Origin: Bradyrhizobium aeschynomenes
GTDB taxonomy: Bacteria; Pseudomonadota; Alphaproteobacteria; Rhizobiales; Xanthobacteraceae
DNA: 64,000 nucleotides
Reading direction: 5' to 3'
NCBI RefSeq assembly: GCF_013178945.1
Contig: NZ_JABFDM010000005.1
Span: 124,001 to 188,000 of the forward strand
How positions within the stretch are numbered: the stretch's first letter is position 1; every line of letters begins with the position of its first letter. The notes beneath the pieces were generated by a model. That model ran no database searches, was not told where the DNA came from, and saw only the letters and a list, made by a program, of their open reading frames with translations. Both the position numbers and the translations under genes were made by a program. Positions 35,375-44,934 of this stretch are shown piece by piece.

Positions 35375-36796
35375 ATGACCGCCAAGCCAGGTTTTAACGA
35401 ATACATCGTCAAGGACATGTCGCTCGCCGAGTTCGGCCGCAAGGAGATCTCGCTCGCTGAGACCGAGATGCCCGGCCTGATGGCGACGCGCGAGGAGTAT
35501 GGCCCGAAGCAGCCGCTCAAGGGCGCGCGCATCGCGGGCTCGCTGCACATGACCATCCAGACCGCGGTGCTGATCGAGACGCTGAAGGCGCTCGGCGCCG
35601 ACATCCGCTGGGTCTCCTGCAACATCTATTCGACTCAGGACCACGCCGCCGCCGCGATCGCCGCCGCCGGCATTCCGGTGTTCGCCATCAAGGGCGAGAC
35701 GCTGGTCGACTACTGGGACTACACCGCCAAGCTGTTCGACTGGCACGGCGGCGGCCATCCGAACATGATCCTCGACGACGGCGGCGACGCCACCATGTAC
35801 GTCCATCTCGGTCTGCGCGCCGAGAACGGCGATACGGCGTTCCTCGACAAGCCGGCCTCCGAGGAAGAGGAAGTGTTCTTCGCGCTGCTGAAGAAGCAGC
35901 TCAAGGAGAAGCCGAAGGGCTACTTCGCTGCCATCGCGGCGTCGATCAAGGGCGTCTCGGAAGAGACCACCACGGGCGTGCATCGCCTGTACGACATGCA
36001 GAAGGCCGGCACGCTGCTGTGGCCGGCGATCAACGTCAACGACAGCGTCACCAAGTCGAAGTTCGACAATCTCTATGGCTGCCGCGAGTCGCTGGTCGAC
36101 GGCATCCGCCGCGGCACCGACGTGATGATGTCGGGCAAGGTCGCGATGGTCGCCGGCTTCGGCGACGTCGGCAAGGGCTCGGCCGCCTCGCTGCGCCAGG
36201 CCGGCTGCCGCGTGATGGTCTCCGAGATCGATCCGATCTGCGCGCTGCAGGCGGCGATGGAGGGCTACGAGGTGGTGACGATGGAGGACGCAGCCCCGCG
36301 CGCCGACATCTTCGTGACCGCCACCGGCAACAAGGACATCATCACCATCGAGCACATGCGCGCGATGAAGGATCGCGCCATCGTCTGCAACATCGGCCAC
36401 TTCGACAACGAGATCCAGGTCGCCTCGCTGAAGAACCTGAAGTGGACCAACATCAAGCCGCAGGTCGACGAGATCACCTTCCCCGACGGCAAGCGCATGA
36501 TCCTCTTGTCCGAAGGCCGCCTCGTGAACCTCGGCAATGCGATGGGCCATCCGTCCTTCGTGATGTCGGCGTCCTTCACCAACCAGACCCTGGCGCAGAT
36601 CGAGCTCTACGCCAACAACAAGGACGGCAAGTACAAGAAGGAAGTCTATGTGCTGCCGAAGTCGCTGGACGAGAAGGTGGCGATGCTGCATCTCGCCAAG
36701 ATCGGTGTGAACCTGACCAAGCTGCGCCCCGACCAGGCCTCCTATATCGGCGTCAAGCAGGAAGGCCCGTTCAAGTCGGACCACTACCGCTACTGA
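35375..36796 (+). CDS. ahcY: S-adenosylhomocysteine hydrolase
   Basis: 473-residue cytosolic NAD-dependent enzyme that splits S-adenosylhomocysteine to adenosine and homocysteine, relieving product inhibition of methyltransferases. Visible: [14 protein letters not shown] (residues about 84-97), the NAD-binding [12 protein letters not shown] near residue 257, and the C-terminal KSDHYRY ending. It has the roughly 40-residue insertion typical of the bacterial long form. ATG at 35375 has AGGAAA before it. It follows metK, and with the upstream methyltransferase-like gene makes a compact SAM cycle block. Confidence 0.97.
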   Translation: MTAKPGFNEYIVKDMSLAEFGRKEISLAETEMPGLMATREEYGPKQPLKGARIAGSLHMTIQTAVLIETLKALGADIRWVSCNIYSTQDHAAAAIAAAGIPVFAIKGETLVDYWDYTAKLFDWHGGGHPNMILDDGGDATMYVHLGLRAENGDTAFLDKPASEEEEVFFALLKKQLKEKPKGYFAAIAASIKGVSEETTTGVHRLYDMQKAGTLLWPAINVNDSVTKSKFDNLYGCRESLVDGIRRGTDVMMSGKVAMVAGFGDVGKGSAASLRQAGCRVMVSEIDPICALQAAMEGYEVVTMEDAAPRADIFVTATGNKDIITIEHMRAMKDRAIVCNIGHFDNEIQVASLKNLKWTNIKPQVDEITFPDGKRMILLSEGRLVNLGNAMGHPSFVMSASFTNQTLAQIELYANNKDGKYKKEVYVLPKSLDEKVAMLHLAKIGVNLTKLRPDQASYIGVKQEGPFKSDHYRY

Positions 36797-36826
36797 TATC
36801 CGGCGCACCGCGCGGCTGATATGGCG

Positions 36827-36855
36827 AAGGCCGGGGCATTGCCCCGGCCTTTTGC
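36827..36855 (+). terminator. intrinsic terminator after ahcY
   Basis: AAGGCCGGGGC / GCCCCGGCCTT, an 11-bp perfect stem with an ATT loop (36827-36851) followed by TTGCG after a TTTT run that is partly in the stem. It lies 30 bp after the ahcY stop and between convergent genes, so it can act in both directions. Confidence 0.8.
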
Positions 36856-36886
36856 GTTGGTGCCTTCCGGAGCCGTCGCGGTGCGG

Positions 36887-37756
36887 TCAGCGCGCCGGCT
36901 GCGCGCCGTGGCCGCGGTGATAGTCGCTGGGCGACGGCCACGGCCAGCCGGCCAGCTTTGTCCGGTCGGGCTCGTAGATCTCGATGTGCAGCGGATGGCA
37001 GGCCGCGGCATCGCTCGAATGCGTCGCGCCGCAGTCGCCGCCCGGGCAGGCCGAGAGCGCGCCGAGCAGGTCGATCTCGGCCAGGAATTCGATGTAGTCG
37101 TCGGGCCGCACCGGGCTCGCCTTCATGAAGTACTGATGCGTATCGCGGGTGAAGCCGGTGCACATGAAGACGTTGAGCACGTCGTGCACGTGCTGCTCGA
37201 CGGCCCGCGGCTCCGTCTTCAACTCGCCGGCCAGCGCACGCGCCAGGTTCGAATGGCAGCAGAAATCGTAAGCGCCGCCGCTGAGCAGCCGGTTGGTATA
37301 GGGATCGCAGCGCGTGCCGATCACATCGTGGATGCCGGCGCCGTCGGCATCGAAGCCGTACCAGCCGAGCGTGTCGTGGCTGATCGTGGCCATCGGCCGC
37401 AGGCTCGGCATCGTGCTCCACAGCCGGTCGCCGGTCGAGACGTGCGTGGCATGCAACGCCCGTGTCTTGCCGCTGAAGAAGCGCTCGGACAAATCATGCG
37501 CATTCCACAGATTGAGGTCGCCGACCTGCGGGCCCTCGACGCTGACGATGCGGAAGAACTGTCCGCGCGCGACCCGAAAGCAGCGCGCATCGCGCGGCGG
37601 CACGATCACTTCGTCGATCTTGGTCATCGTCTGCCGCGCGGCCTCGAGCATCGCCATGTCCGGCCGCGGCAGCGTGCCGGCGGGATAGACTATGGCAGGG
37701 CGGACGGCGCGCCGTGCGGCGGCATCAGCGGGCTCGGGCGGCAGGTGTGACGGCAT
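36887..37756 (-). CDS. DUF1989 / urea carboxylase-associated family protein
   Basis: 289-residue soluble protein with the family layout: VARGQFFRIVSVEGPQVGDLNLWNAHDLSERF in the N-terminal half, GAYDFCCHSNLARAL in the middle, and a C-terminal EFLAEIDLLGALSACPGGDC. Cys and His clusters suggest metal binding. Relatives sit beside urea carboxylase/allophanate hydrolase or guanidine genes, but no such partner is seen here. The first 35 residues are an Ala/Pro-rich extension, so the true start may be the internal ATG at about residue 34-36. Confidence 0.82.
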   Translation of the reverse strand: MPSHLPPEPADAAARRAVRPAIVYPAGTLPRPDMAMLEAARQTMTKIDEVIVPPRDARCFRVARGQFFRIVSVEGPQVGDLNLWNAHDLSERFFSGKTRALHATHVSTGDRLWSTMPSLRPMATISHDTLGWYGFDADGAGIHDVIGTRCDPYTNRLLSGGAYDFCCHSNLARALAGELKTEPRAVEQHVHDVLNVFMCTGFTRDTHQYFMKASPVRPDDYIEFLAEIDLLGALSACPGGDCGATHSSDAAACHPLHIEIYEPDRTKLAGWPWPSPSDYHRGHGAQPAR

Positions 37757-37872
37757 GATCTACTCACGAGGCGGCAGGGGCGGGATCGTCACCATAGCGC
37801 CTCTTGTCCCCGCCTGTCCCGGATGGCCGATCGCCGCCCCGACAGTCGATCGATCGGTCCGCGTGGCCTGCG

Positions 37873-38913
37873 TCAGCCGGTCCGCCGCGAGCCCAGCGCC
37901 GAGGCACGCACGGCCTTCGCGCGCTTCGCCGCATGATGCTCCTGACGCGCGGCGATACGCTTGTGCTTCCGCGTCTCGGCCGCAGCCACCTTCACGGCCG
38001 GCGTGCGGTGCTTGCTATATTCCTCGCCGTCGACAGGGCCGACATGCGGCGGGTCGCGATCGAGATAGGGCCGGCCGACGCCGAAACTCTTGCCGTTGGC
38101 GTCGACCCATTTCCACAGCTGCTCGGTTGCGACCCAGCGCTGGGCGCGCGTCGCGCCGTTGACGCTGACGATGTCGGCGGCGAGGCCATGGCCATAGCCG
38201 CCGCGCAGGCTGCCGCCGTGATAGGAGCGGTTGGTCGCCGCCTTCAGCCCGCTCGCGATCTCCTGGCGATAGTCGTCGCGGAAGCCGCTGGTGATGCCGG
38301 GCGCGAGGCCTGCCGCCTCGGCGGCGTGCAGCGTATGAAACAGCTTCAGCTTGAAGCTGCGGTCCATGCCGCCGATGACATATTCCGCCATGCTGCGGCC
38401 GACCCGCTCGGCGGCCTTGGGATCCTTCCAGGTGAAATCGTTGTCGACGAGCCTGGTGAAGCTGCGCGTCACCTTCACCATCCGGCCCTTGCGCTTGACC
38501 GTGACGACGCGGCGCTCGGTCTCCCGGATCTTGTCGAGCTTCGGCGCGCGCTCATACAGCGCAAACAGATAGCGATCGACGCAGGCGTCGATGTCGGGGC
38601 ACTCGTCGAGGATCTCGATGCGATCGGCGCTGGCGACGGTGGACTTGGGCGTTTCGCCCGGCGCCGTCGGCAATGCCGCCTCTTCCGCAGGCAATACGGT
38701 CGAGGGCGTAATCGATGCCGTCGTCAGCGCCGTCTCTGGCGACAGCGACGGCGGGGTCATCGGCTCGGCGGTCGTCGAGGCCGTGACCTCCGCGACGACC
38801 GGCGTCGTCATTGCCTCCGGTTCGGCGGCGGCTGCAGGCCAGGCCATGACGCAGCCTGCGAGGACAACCGATCGGCACAACGCACGCGTGGTGAACTGCT
38901 GAGAGCTCATCAT
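37873..38913 (-). CDS. D,D-carboxypeptidase-like (VanY/M15-type) exported protein
   Basis: 346 residues. Signal peptide about 1-30 (VVLAGCVMAWPAAAAEP), then a Thr/Val/Pro/Ala-rich spacer to about residue 95. The C-terminal domain carries LAPGITSGFRDDYRQEIASGLKA and the metal-binding pattern HxxxxxxD (YGHGLAADIVSV) with a later His (DPPHVGPVDGEE), matching peptidase M15 (SxHxxGxAxD ... H). It should trim peptidoglycan stem peptides in the periplasm. It is monocistronic. The tail is basic (last 40 residues, Arg/Lys/His-rich). Confidence 0.75.
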   Translation of the reverse strand: MMSSQQFTTRALCRSVVLAGCVMAWPAAAAEPEAMTTPVVAEVTASTTAEPMTPPSLSPETALTTASITPSTVLPAEEAALPTAPGETPKSTVASADRIEILDECPDIDACVDRYLFALYERAPKLDKIRETERRVVTVKRKGRMVKVTRSFTRLVDNDFTWKDPKAAERVGRSMAEYVIGGMDRSFKLKLFHTLHAAEAAGLAPGITSGFRDDYRQEIASGLKAATNRSYHGGSLRGGYGHGLAADIVSVNGATRAQRWVATEQLWKWVDANGKSFGVGRPYLDRDPPHVGPVDGEEYSKHRTPAVKVAAAETRKHKRIAARQEHHAAKRAKAVRASALGSRRTG

Positions 38914-39135
38914 CCGGCCTCCTAGAATCCAGGCCCCTGCGAACAGGAGCGGTCAGGCATCCGATACCTGCGATTGTTCGGTGCTAGCCGGCCGGGCGCA
39001 ACACCACAGCGCGTGTGGCCGGCACCTTTTGCGGGAACTGTGTCTTGAGTGCAACGATTCGGAGTTCCGCCGAGCGGCGCCTCGACCAGCGGTTCAGCCT
39101 GCGCACCGCGCGCCGCGCAGCGTCAAATCCCAACC

Positions 39136-39387
39136 ATGAAAGACGATCAGTTGCCGGCGTCAGAGGCGCGGCGTACGCTGTCGGAACTGGTTCGTGGAGC
39201 TGATGTCATGAGCACCATCGAGATCATCGTCGGTGGCACCCGGCTGATCCGGGACTATGCGCCGGATGATGCAATCTGGTCGTTGCCCGAGGAAAAGCGG
39301 GAGCGAAAGGCGCTGGCGGACGCGCAACGCGATCTCGCCATAGGCGCTGACCGCCTCGCCCAGACGCCTTACGCCGTGCGCGGCTGA
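39136..39387 (+). CDS. small hypothetical protein (83 aa)
   Basis: 83-residue, charged soluble protein starting MKDDQLPASEARR and ending YAVRG, with a predicted helical C-terminus (EEKRERKALADAQRDLA). ATG at 39136 is preferred over a longer frame from 39049, which lacks support. There is no signal peptide or recognised motif. It is convergent with the cytochrome b561 gene, 5 bp apart. Coding-like codon use suggests a real gene, but I do not recognise the family. Confidence 0.45.
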   Translation: MKDDQLPASEARRTLSELVRGADVMSTIEIIVGGTRLIRDYAPDDAIWSLPEEKRERKALADAQRDLAIGADRLAQTPYAVRG

Positions 39388-39392
39388 GCCGG

Positions 39393-39992
39393 TCAGGATT
39401 CGGAAGGCGGAATGTCCGAACGCGGCCTGCGCCGCATCAGCTTGCGCCCCGTCAGCATCGCGCGCGCGAGGTTCTCGTGCTGAATGCGGCTGACCAGCAC
39501 GACGCCCGCGACATGCAGCACGACCAGCGGGATGAGGAGATACGACGTGACCTCGTGGGTGTCCTCGACCCACCAGAGCCCGAAGAAACGCACCGTGACC
39601 TGCATCGCGCCGGACACGGCAGAGACGATCAGCAGCAGCAGCAGCGCCAGCTGCATTGCCGTGCCCGCGGGGTTGAGCCCGAGATAGCGCCCGGTCTTGC
39701 CGCGCAGCAGATTCCACAGATAGATCGGTGTGGCGCGCAGCCGGGCGCGGACACTGCGAAAGCGCGAATGGCGCGTGCCGATGATGCCCCAGATCAGCCG
39801 GAAGGCCAGCAGTCCGAGGATCGCATAGCCCGCCAGCCGATGCAGCCCGTCATAGACGTTGGGCGTGACCCAGGCGACGATCACCAGCACGGCCAGCAAC
39901 CAGTGCCACAGGCGCAACGGCAGGTCCCAGACCAGCACGGTCTCGGCCTGGTCTGGGTCCTTCACGCTGACTCTGGGAGCTGTGCCGTGCAT
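39393..39992 (-). CDS. cytochrome b561-type membrane protein
   Basis: 199-residue integral membrane protein with four to five hydrophobic segments. His residues suitable for heme b ligation are seen in VWDLPLRLWHWLLA, YDGLHRLAGYAIL, EVTSYLLIPLVVLHVAG and neighbouring helices. This is the cytochrome b561/DUF family that carries electrons between quinol and periplasmic acceptors. It follows the small PepSY-like gene on the same strand, 58 bp apart; pairing with a periplasmic protein or diheme cytochrome is common in this group. Confidence 0.85.
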   Translation of the reverse strand: MHGTAPRVSVKDPDQAETVLVWDLPLRLWHWLLAVLVIVAWVTPNVYDGLHRLAGYAILGLLAFRLIWGIIGTRHSRFRSVRARLRATPIYLWNLLRGKTGRYLGLNPAGTAMQLALLLLLIVSAVSGAMQVTVRFFGLWWVEDTHEVTSYLLIPLVVLHVAGVVLVSRIQHENLARAMLTGRKLMRRRPRSDIPPSES

Positions 39993-40050
39993 GGCCGTCG
40001 GATCGCGGCGCGCAGCGGAGCCGCACGCAGTCTCGATTACTTGGCGTCGA

Positions 40051-40329
40051 TTACTTGGCGACCGTGTGCTTCAGGCTCAGATCTTCCGGGCTGTAGAACA
40101 GCTCGTAGAGCTTGCCTTCCTTGACCCCGTAGACCTCGTAGCAGGAGCCCTCGATCTTGGAGCGGCGCACCTCGTAACCCAGCGCCTTGGCCTTCGCTTC
40201 GGCCTCGGCCGCCGGCTTCCACTGGGCCTTGTCGAGCTTGGTGCAGTCCTTGTAGCCGTCGGCCAGGGCCGGCGAGATGGCGAAGCCGGCGAGTGCGGCG
40301 CCGAGCAGGGCGGCGGTGGTCAGTCTCAT
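40051..40329 (-). CDS. PepSY-domain small periplasmic protein
   Basis: 92 residues: signal peptide 1-23 (ALAGFAISPALADG), then a compact domain with KALGYEVRRSKIEGSCYEVYGVKEGKLYELFYSPEDLSL, the shape of a PepSY domain. ATG at 40329 is favoured by GGAGGG about 5 nt upstream. It is the first gene of a two-gene unit with cytochrome b561, suggesting it modulates or delivers something to a periplasmic redox partner (inference). The 577-bp gap upstream (40330-40906) holds a REP element and no gene I can support. Confidence 0.8.
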   Translation of the reverse strand: MRLTTAALLGAALAGFAISPALADGYKDCTKLDKAQWKPAAEAEAKAKALGYEVRRSKIEGSCYEVYGVKEGKLYELFYSPEDLSLKHTVAK

Positions 40330-40592
40330 CAATCCCTCCAATGAAGCAAAATCAAACACGATGCATCGTGGCACCAGTGGAGACGGCAACGGCGCGAATG
40401 TGTCAACGGAGCGGCAGCTGGAATTGCTCTTAGAGCTTTTCCAAATTCGTGTCGGGCCTGCAGAACAAGGGCTGCGCCGGCAGGCGCGGTCTCCGCGACG
40501 TTAGGTCTCGATGCGCAGGCAATCGCCTGTCGGAGCACCCATGGATGCGATCAAAGCGGTCTCGCCCATGGCGTCACCCGCAATTAGTTACT

Positions 40593-40663
40593 CGTCATGC
40601 CCGGGCTCCTTCCCGGGCATCCACGTCGCTCCACGACATGGAACGACGTGGAGAGCCGGGACG
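40593..40663. repeat. truncated REP-type palindrome
   Basis: CGTCATGCCCGGGC, CCCGGGCATCCACGTCG, centre with ACGACATGGAACGACG and end GAGAGCCGGGACG; the right arm is decayed relative to the copies at 2.3, 9.9, 10.9 and 23.0 kb. It lies inside the otherwise empty gap 40330-40906. Confidence 0.65.
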
Positions 40664-40906
40664 GAGGATAGACGGATGGCAAGGCCAGGATCTGCATTGG
40701 CCCCGGAGAGATGCGGACCGTCTGGACCGCGCCGCAAGGTTCTGTCACAAATGCCCGATGACTTCTCGCGCTCACCTCGCAGAAGCGGCCGCCCGCCGCC
40801 GAATTACCGACCCGGCCTGATCCGTCGGGCCGGGCGCGATTGCCTGCGAACATTGTCCGCGACCGTTTTGACGCCCGAGGCGGCGTCGCACGCGAGGTCT
40901 TCATCC

Positions 40907-41398
40907 ATGTCTGCGAACCCACCTACGCTGCACCTCGTGTGCGGCAAGATCGCTGCCGGCAAATCGACGCTCACGGCCGAGCTCGGCCGGCACCCGGCCA
41001 CCGTGGCGGTGGCTGAGGACGACTGGCTGGCACAGCTCTATCCGGGCGAGCAGACCAGTCTCGCCGACTATGTCCGGAATTCGTCCCGGCTACGTGCCGT
41101 GATGGGGCCGCATGTGGTGGCGCTGCTGCGCGCCGGCGTTTCGGTCGTGCTCGATTTCCCGGCCAACACGCTGGCGAGCCGTGCCTGGATGCGCGGCCTG
41201 TTCGAAGCCGCGCAGGTGCCGCACCGGCTGCATCATGTCGACGTGTCCGACGAGATCTGCAAGGCGCGGCTGCGCGCGCGGAATGCCGGCGGAAGGCACG
41301 CCTTCACGGTCACCGACGAGGAGTTCGACTTGTTCACGTCGTACTTCGTAGCGCCGACGCCCGAGGAAGGATTCGACGTGATCGTGCACCAGCCCTGA
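40907..41398 (+). CDS. small P-loop ATPase/kinase-like protein
   Basis: 163 residues with Walker A CGKIAAGKST (residues 12-21) and an acidic segment AEDDWLAQLYPGE, a probable substrate/lid region RHAFTVTDEEFDLF, and RARNAGGRH after an arginine-rich helix. This is the shape of small AAA_33-type kinases that phosphorylate tRNAs, sugars or antibiotics, but it is not a diagnostic match to any. ATG at 40907 gives the normal start right before the P-loop. It is a single gene flanked by repeats. The ligand is unknown. Confidence 0.72.
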   Translation: MSANPPTLHLVCGKIAAGKSTLTAELGRHPATVAVAEDDWLAQLYPGEQTSLADYVRNSSRLRAVMGPHVVALLRAGVSVVLDFPANTLASRAWMRGLFEAAQVPHRLHHVDVSDEICKARLRARNAGGRHAFTVTDEEFDLFTSYFVAPTPEEGFDVIVHQP

Positions 41399-41433
41399 CA
41401 TCGCTGGTAGCGCAAGGGCCAACTCTGTCCGCA

Positions 41434-41605
41434 CGTCATTCCGGGGCATTCGCAGGTCCGCGCCAGCGGACAAGCGAATGAGCCCGGAATCCATGATCAC
41501 CGGCTGGTATGAGGGGTCAGATTCTCCGTGGAGAAATCGCCTACGCTCTCAAGCAGTCGTGGTTATGGATTCCGGGCTCGCGCTTTCGCGCGCCCCGGAA
41601 TGACG
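41434..41605. repeat. CGTCATTCCGGGGC-type palindrome
   Basis: Outer arms CGTCATTCCGGGGC and GCGCCCCGGAATGACG are inverted; inner parts include GAGCCCGGAATCCATGATC and GTGGTTATGGATTCCGGGCTCG. The same class makes up the duplication at 58.2-58.8 kb. It occupies the gap before the AlaX gene. Confidence 0.85.
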
Positions 41606-41674
41606 TTGGAGACAGTGTGGCCTTCATCGATGACGACGTGGCGGCAACGCGTTGCATGCCGGTGCACGGCGCGT

Positions 41675-42406
41675 CTATGCAGCGCCCAGCCCGATCCTGA
41701 ACCTCCGGTTCTGCCGGCCCTTGTTGTCGACCTTCAGAATTCGGATGCGCCGCGCCCGCGCGGTCGAAACCAGATGCGTGCCGCCGCAGGCCTGGCGGTC
41801 GAGGCCGTCGATGTCGACGATGCGGATCAGGCCGTCGGCCTGGCGCGGCGGGGCGACGGATTTGGCGCGGAAGAGTCCGGCGGTGGCTTGCGCGGCATCG
41901 TAGTCCATGTCGAAGGTGGTCACCGGGCGGTCGTCGGCGATCGCGGCGTTGACGGCGTGCTCCACGGCGCGCAGCTGCTCCGGTGCCACCTTGGGCAGGT
42001 CGAAGTCGGCGCTGAATTCGTCGCTGTCGGTCATGCGGACGCCGGTCAGCAGCGCGCCGTCGAACAGCGTGTAGACCGCGCTGTTGACGAGGTGGGCGAC
42101 CGTATGTTGCTCGCACATCCGCTGGCGAAAGGCGGCATCGACGCGCAGCTCGATCGTTCCGTCGGGAATGGCATCGTCCCCGATCAGGTGCCAGATGCCG
42201 TCAGCGGTCGGCTCGAAGCCCACGATGTCCCGCACGATGCCATTCCACGCGATCGTGCCGCGGTCCGGCAACTGACCGCCGCCGCCCGGATAGAACGGCG
42301 AGCGCGCCAGCAGCACAGCGCCAGGACGCGCGTCGAGCGCGGTGGCGTCCAGCGCCCGAATCTCGGGATGATCGACGGCGAAGGGGCGTGGAAGAAGTTC
42401 GGTCAT
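41675..42406 (-). CDS. alanyl-tRNA editing protein (AlaX-type)
   Basis: 243-residue free-standing editing domain that hydrolyses mischarged Ser- or Gly-tRNA(Ala). Zinc ligands are visible: HTVAH (residues about 103-107) and CGGTH (about 208-212), with the SPFYPGGGGQLPDRG loop of the catalytic domain near residue 36. ATG at 42406 (MTELLPRP) is chosen because it begins just before the AlaRS-like N-terminal part; the frame extends upstream without support. It is monocistronic. Confidence 0.92.
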   Translation of the reverse strand: MTELLPRPFAVDHPEIRALDATALDARPGAVLLARSPFYPGGGGQLPDRGTIAWNGIVRDIVGFEPTADGIWHLIGDDAIPDGTIELRVDAAFRQRMCEQHTVAHLVNSAVYTLFDGALLTGVRMTDSDEFSADFDLPKVAPEQLRAVEHAVNAAIADDRPVTTFDMDYDAAQATAGLFRAKSVAPPRQADGLIRIVDIDGLDRQACGGTHLVSTARARRIRILKVDNKGRQNRRFRIGLGAA

Positions 42407-42552
42407 GCGAACCGGTCGCTGTCTTTGCCCGGATGAGCGCGGCGACATCCGGGTTCACCGAGATAGCGCGTGAGATCCCGCATGTCGCTGCGCTCATGCG
42501 GGCTACGAATTCTACGCAGCCTCGCTCGTCCGTGCAATGTGCCTACCGCGCC

Positions 42553-43278
42553 TCACCGGCACGCGGCCACGCTGAACCAAGCCATGCGAAACGCACCGTC
42601 GCGCAGCCGCAGGCACACGGTGTCGCCGGGTTGCAGCCGCTCGTACAAGGCCTGTGCCACATGGGCGTCGGTTGCCGTCGCAAACGGTCCCCAGGCTTCC
42701 AGCGTGACGCGATAGGTCGCGAGCCGGCTGTGGCCGACATGCTTGCCGAGAACGCGGCTGCGCAGCAGCGCCGGTGCCGAACGGTCGAGCGCTACGTTGA
42801 ACTGGCCGAGCGTCCCGAAGGCGTAGGCGCCGACGAACAGCGCCGCGACCAGCAGCCGCCAGCCGCGCCGGCGCAGTTGGGTCTCGAAGCGAGCGGCGAC
42901 GATCAGGAAGACGAGGGCGACCGCGATCGCGAATGCCGTCAGCGGCAGCCAGCTGACGAGGTTGAGGTCCGACAGCGTGCGCGCGGCGAGTGTGCCGGCC
43001 GCCACGATGCAGCCGGTGCCGAGATTGGCGCCATAGCCGGAGCCGAGGCCGATGCGGAACCGGTCCGGAAAGCGCAGGGTGAGGACCAGCGCCAGCAGCG
43101 GGATGATCGTGACGACCGCGATCAGCTGGCCGGCTGGAAAGCTCGGGAAGAGCGACCAGGCCGCGAGCCCGATGGCTGCAACCGTGAAGCCGAGGGCTAG
43201 GCGTTGCGCCTGCACGCTCCCGCGCTCTCGGCTGTGGTCGTCGCCGGGCCTGTGGTTGCTTGGGTAGGGGGCGTTCAT
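42553..43278 (-). CDS. hypothetical membrane protein
   Basis: About 241 residues with four hydrophobic segments (about 33-75 as two, 96-110, 116-136, 145-162), then a 75-residue C-terminal soluble domain (LEAWGPFATATDAHVAQALYERLQPGDTVCLRLRDG). I start at 43278 (MNAPYPSN); in-frame ATGs at 43290 and 43296 are possible. No named family is recognised. It is divergent from the monooxygenase gene with a 151-bp gap. Confidence 0.6.
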   Translation of the reverse strand: MNAPYPSNHRPGDDHSRERGSVQAQRLALGFTVAAIGLAAWSLFPSFPAGQLIAVVTIIPLLALVLTLRFPDRFRIGLGSGYGANLGTGCIVAAGTLAARTLSDLNLVSWLPLTAFAIAVALVFLIVAARFETQLRRRGWRLLVAALFVGAYAFGTLGQFNVALDRSAPALLRSRVLGKHVGHSRLATYRVTLEAWGPFATATDAHVAQALYERLQPGDTVCLRLRDGAFRMAWFSVAACR

Positions 43279-43429
43279 CGCAAGGTCCATCTCCATGCGC
43301 GTGACCCGCAGGCCGCGGAGGCGGGTCGACCGACGATCAACGCGCCGCCGATTTGACAGGGACTGGCAGGGTTGCGACTGTTCGTCGCCAGAAGCAAGAA
43401 GCTGGACCAGGGAACGCCAGGAAAGCGCC

Positions 43430-44905
<1,476 letters not shown>

Positions 44906-44934
44906 ACGGCCGAGCCGTCGGCCTCATCTGCGGT

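Noticed and set aside
36019-36819. 266-codon plus-strand frame overlapping ahcY
   Set aside because: Out-of-frame reading of ahcY; Arg/Gln-rich product with no family similarity.
42388-43200. Plus-strand frame opposite the membrane protein gene
   Set aside because: Product is Arg/Gln/Glu-rich antisense reading of a hydrophobic gene; no motif.
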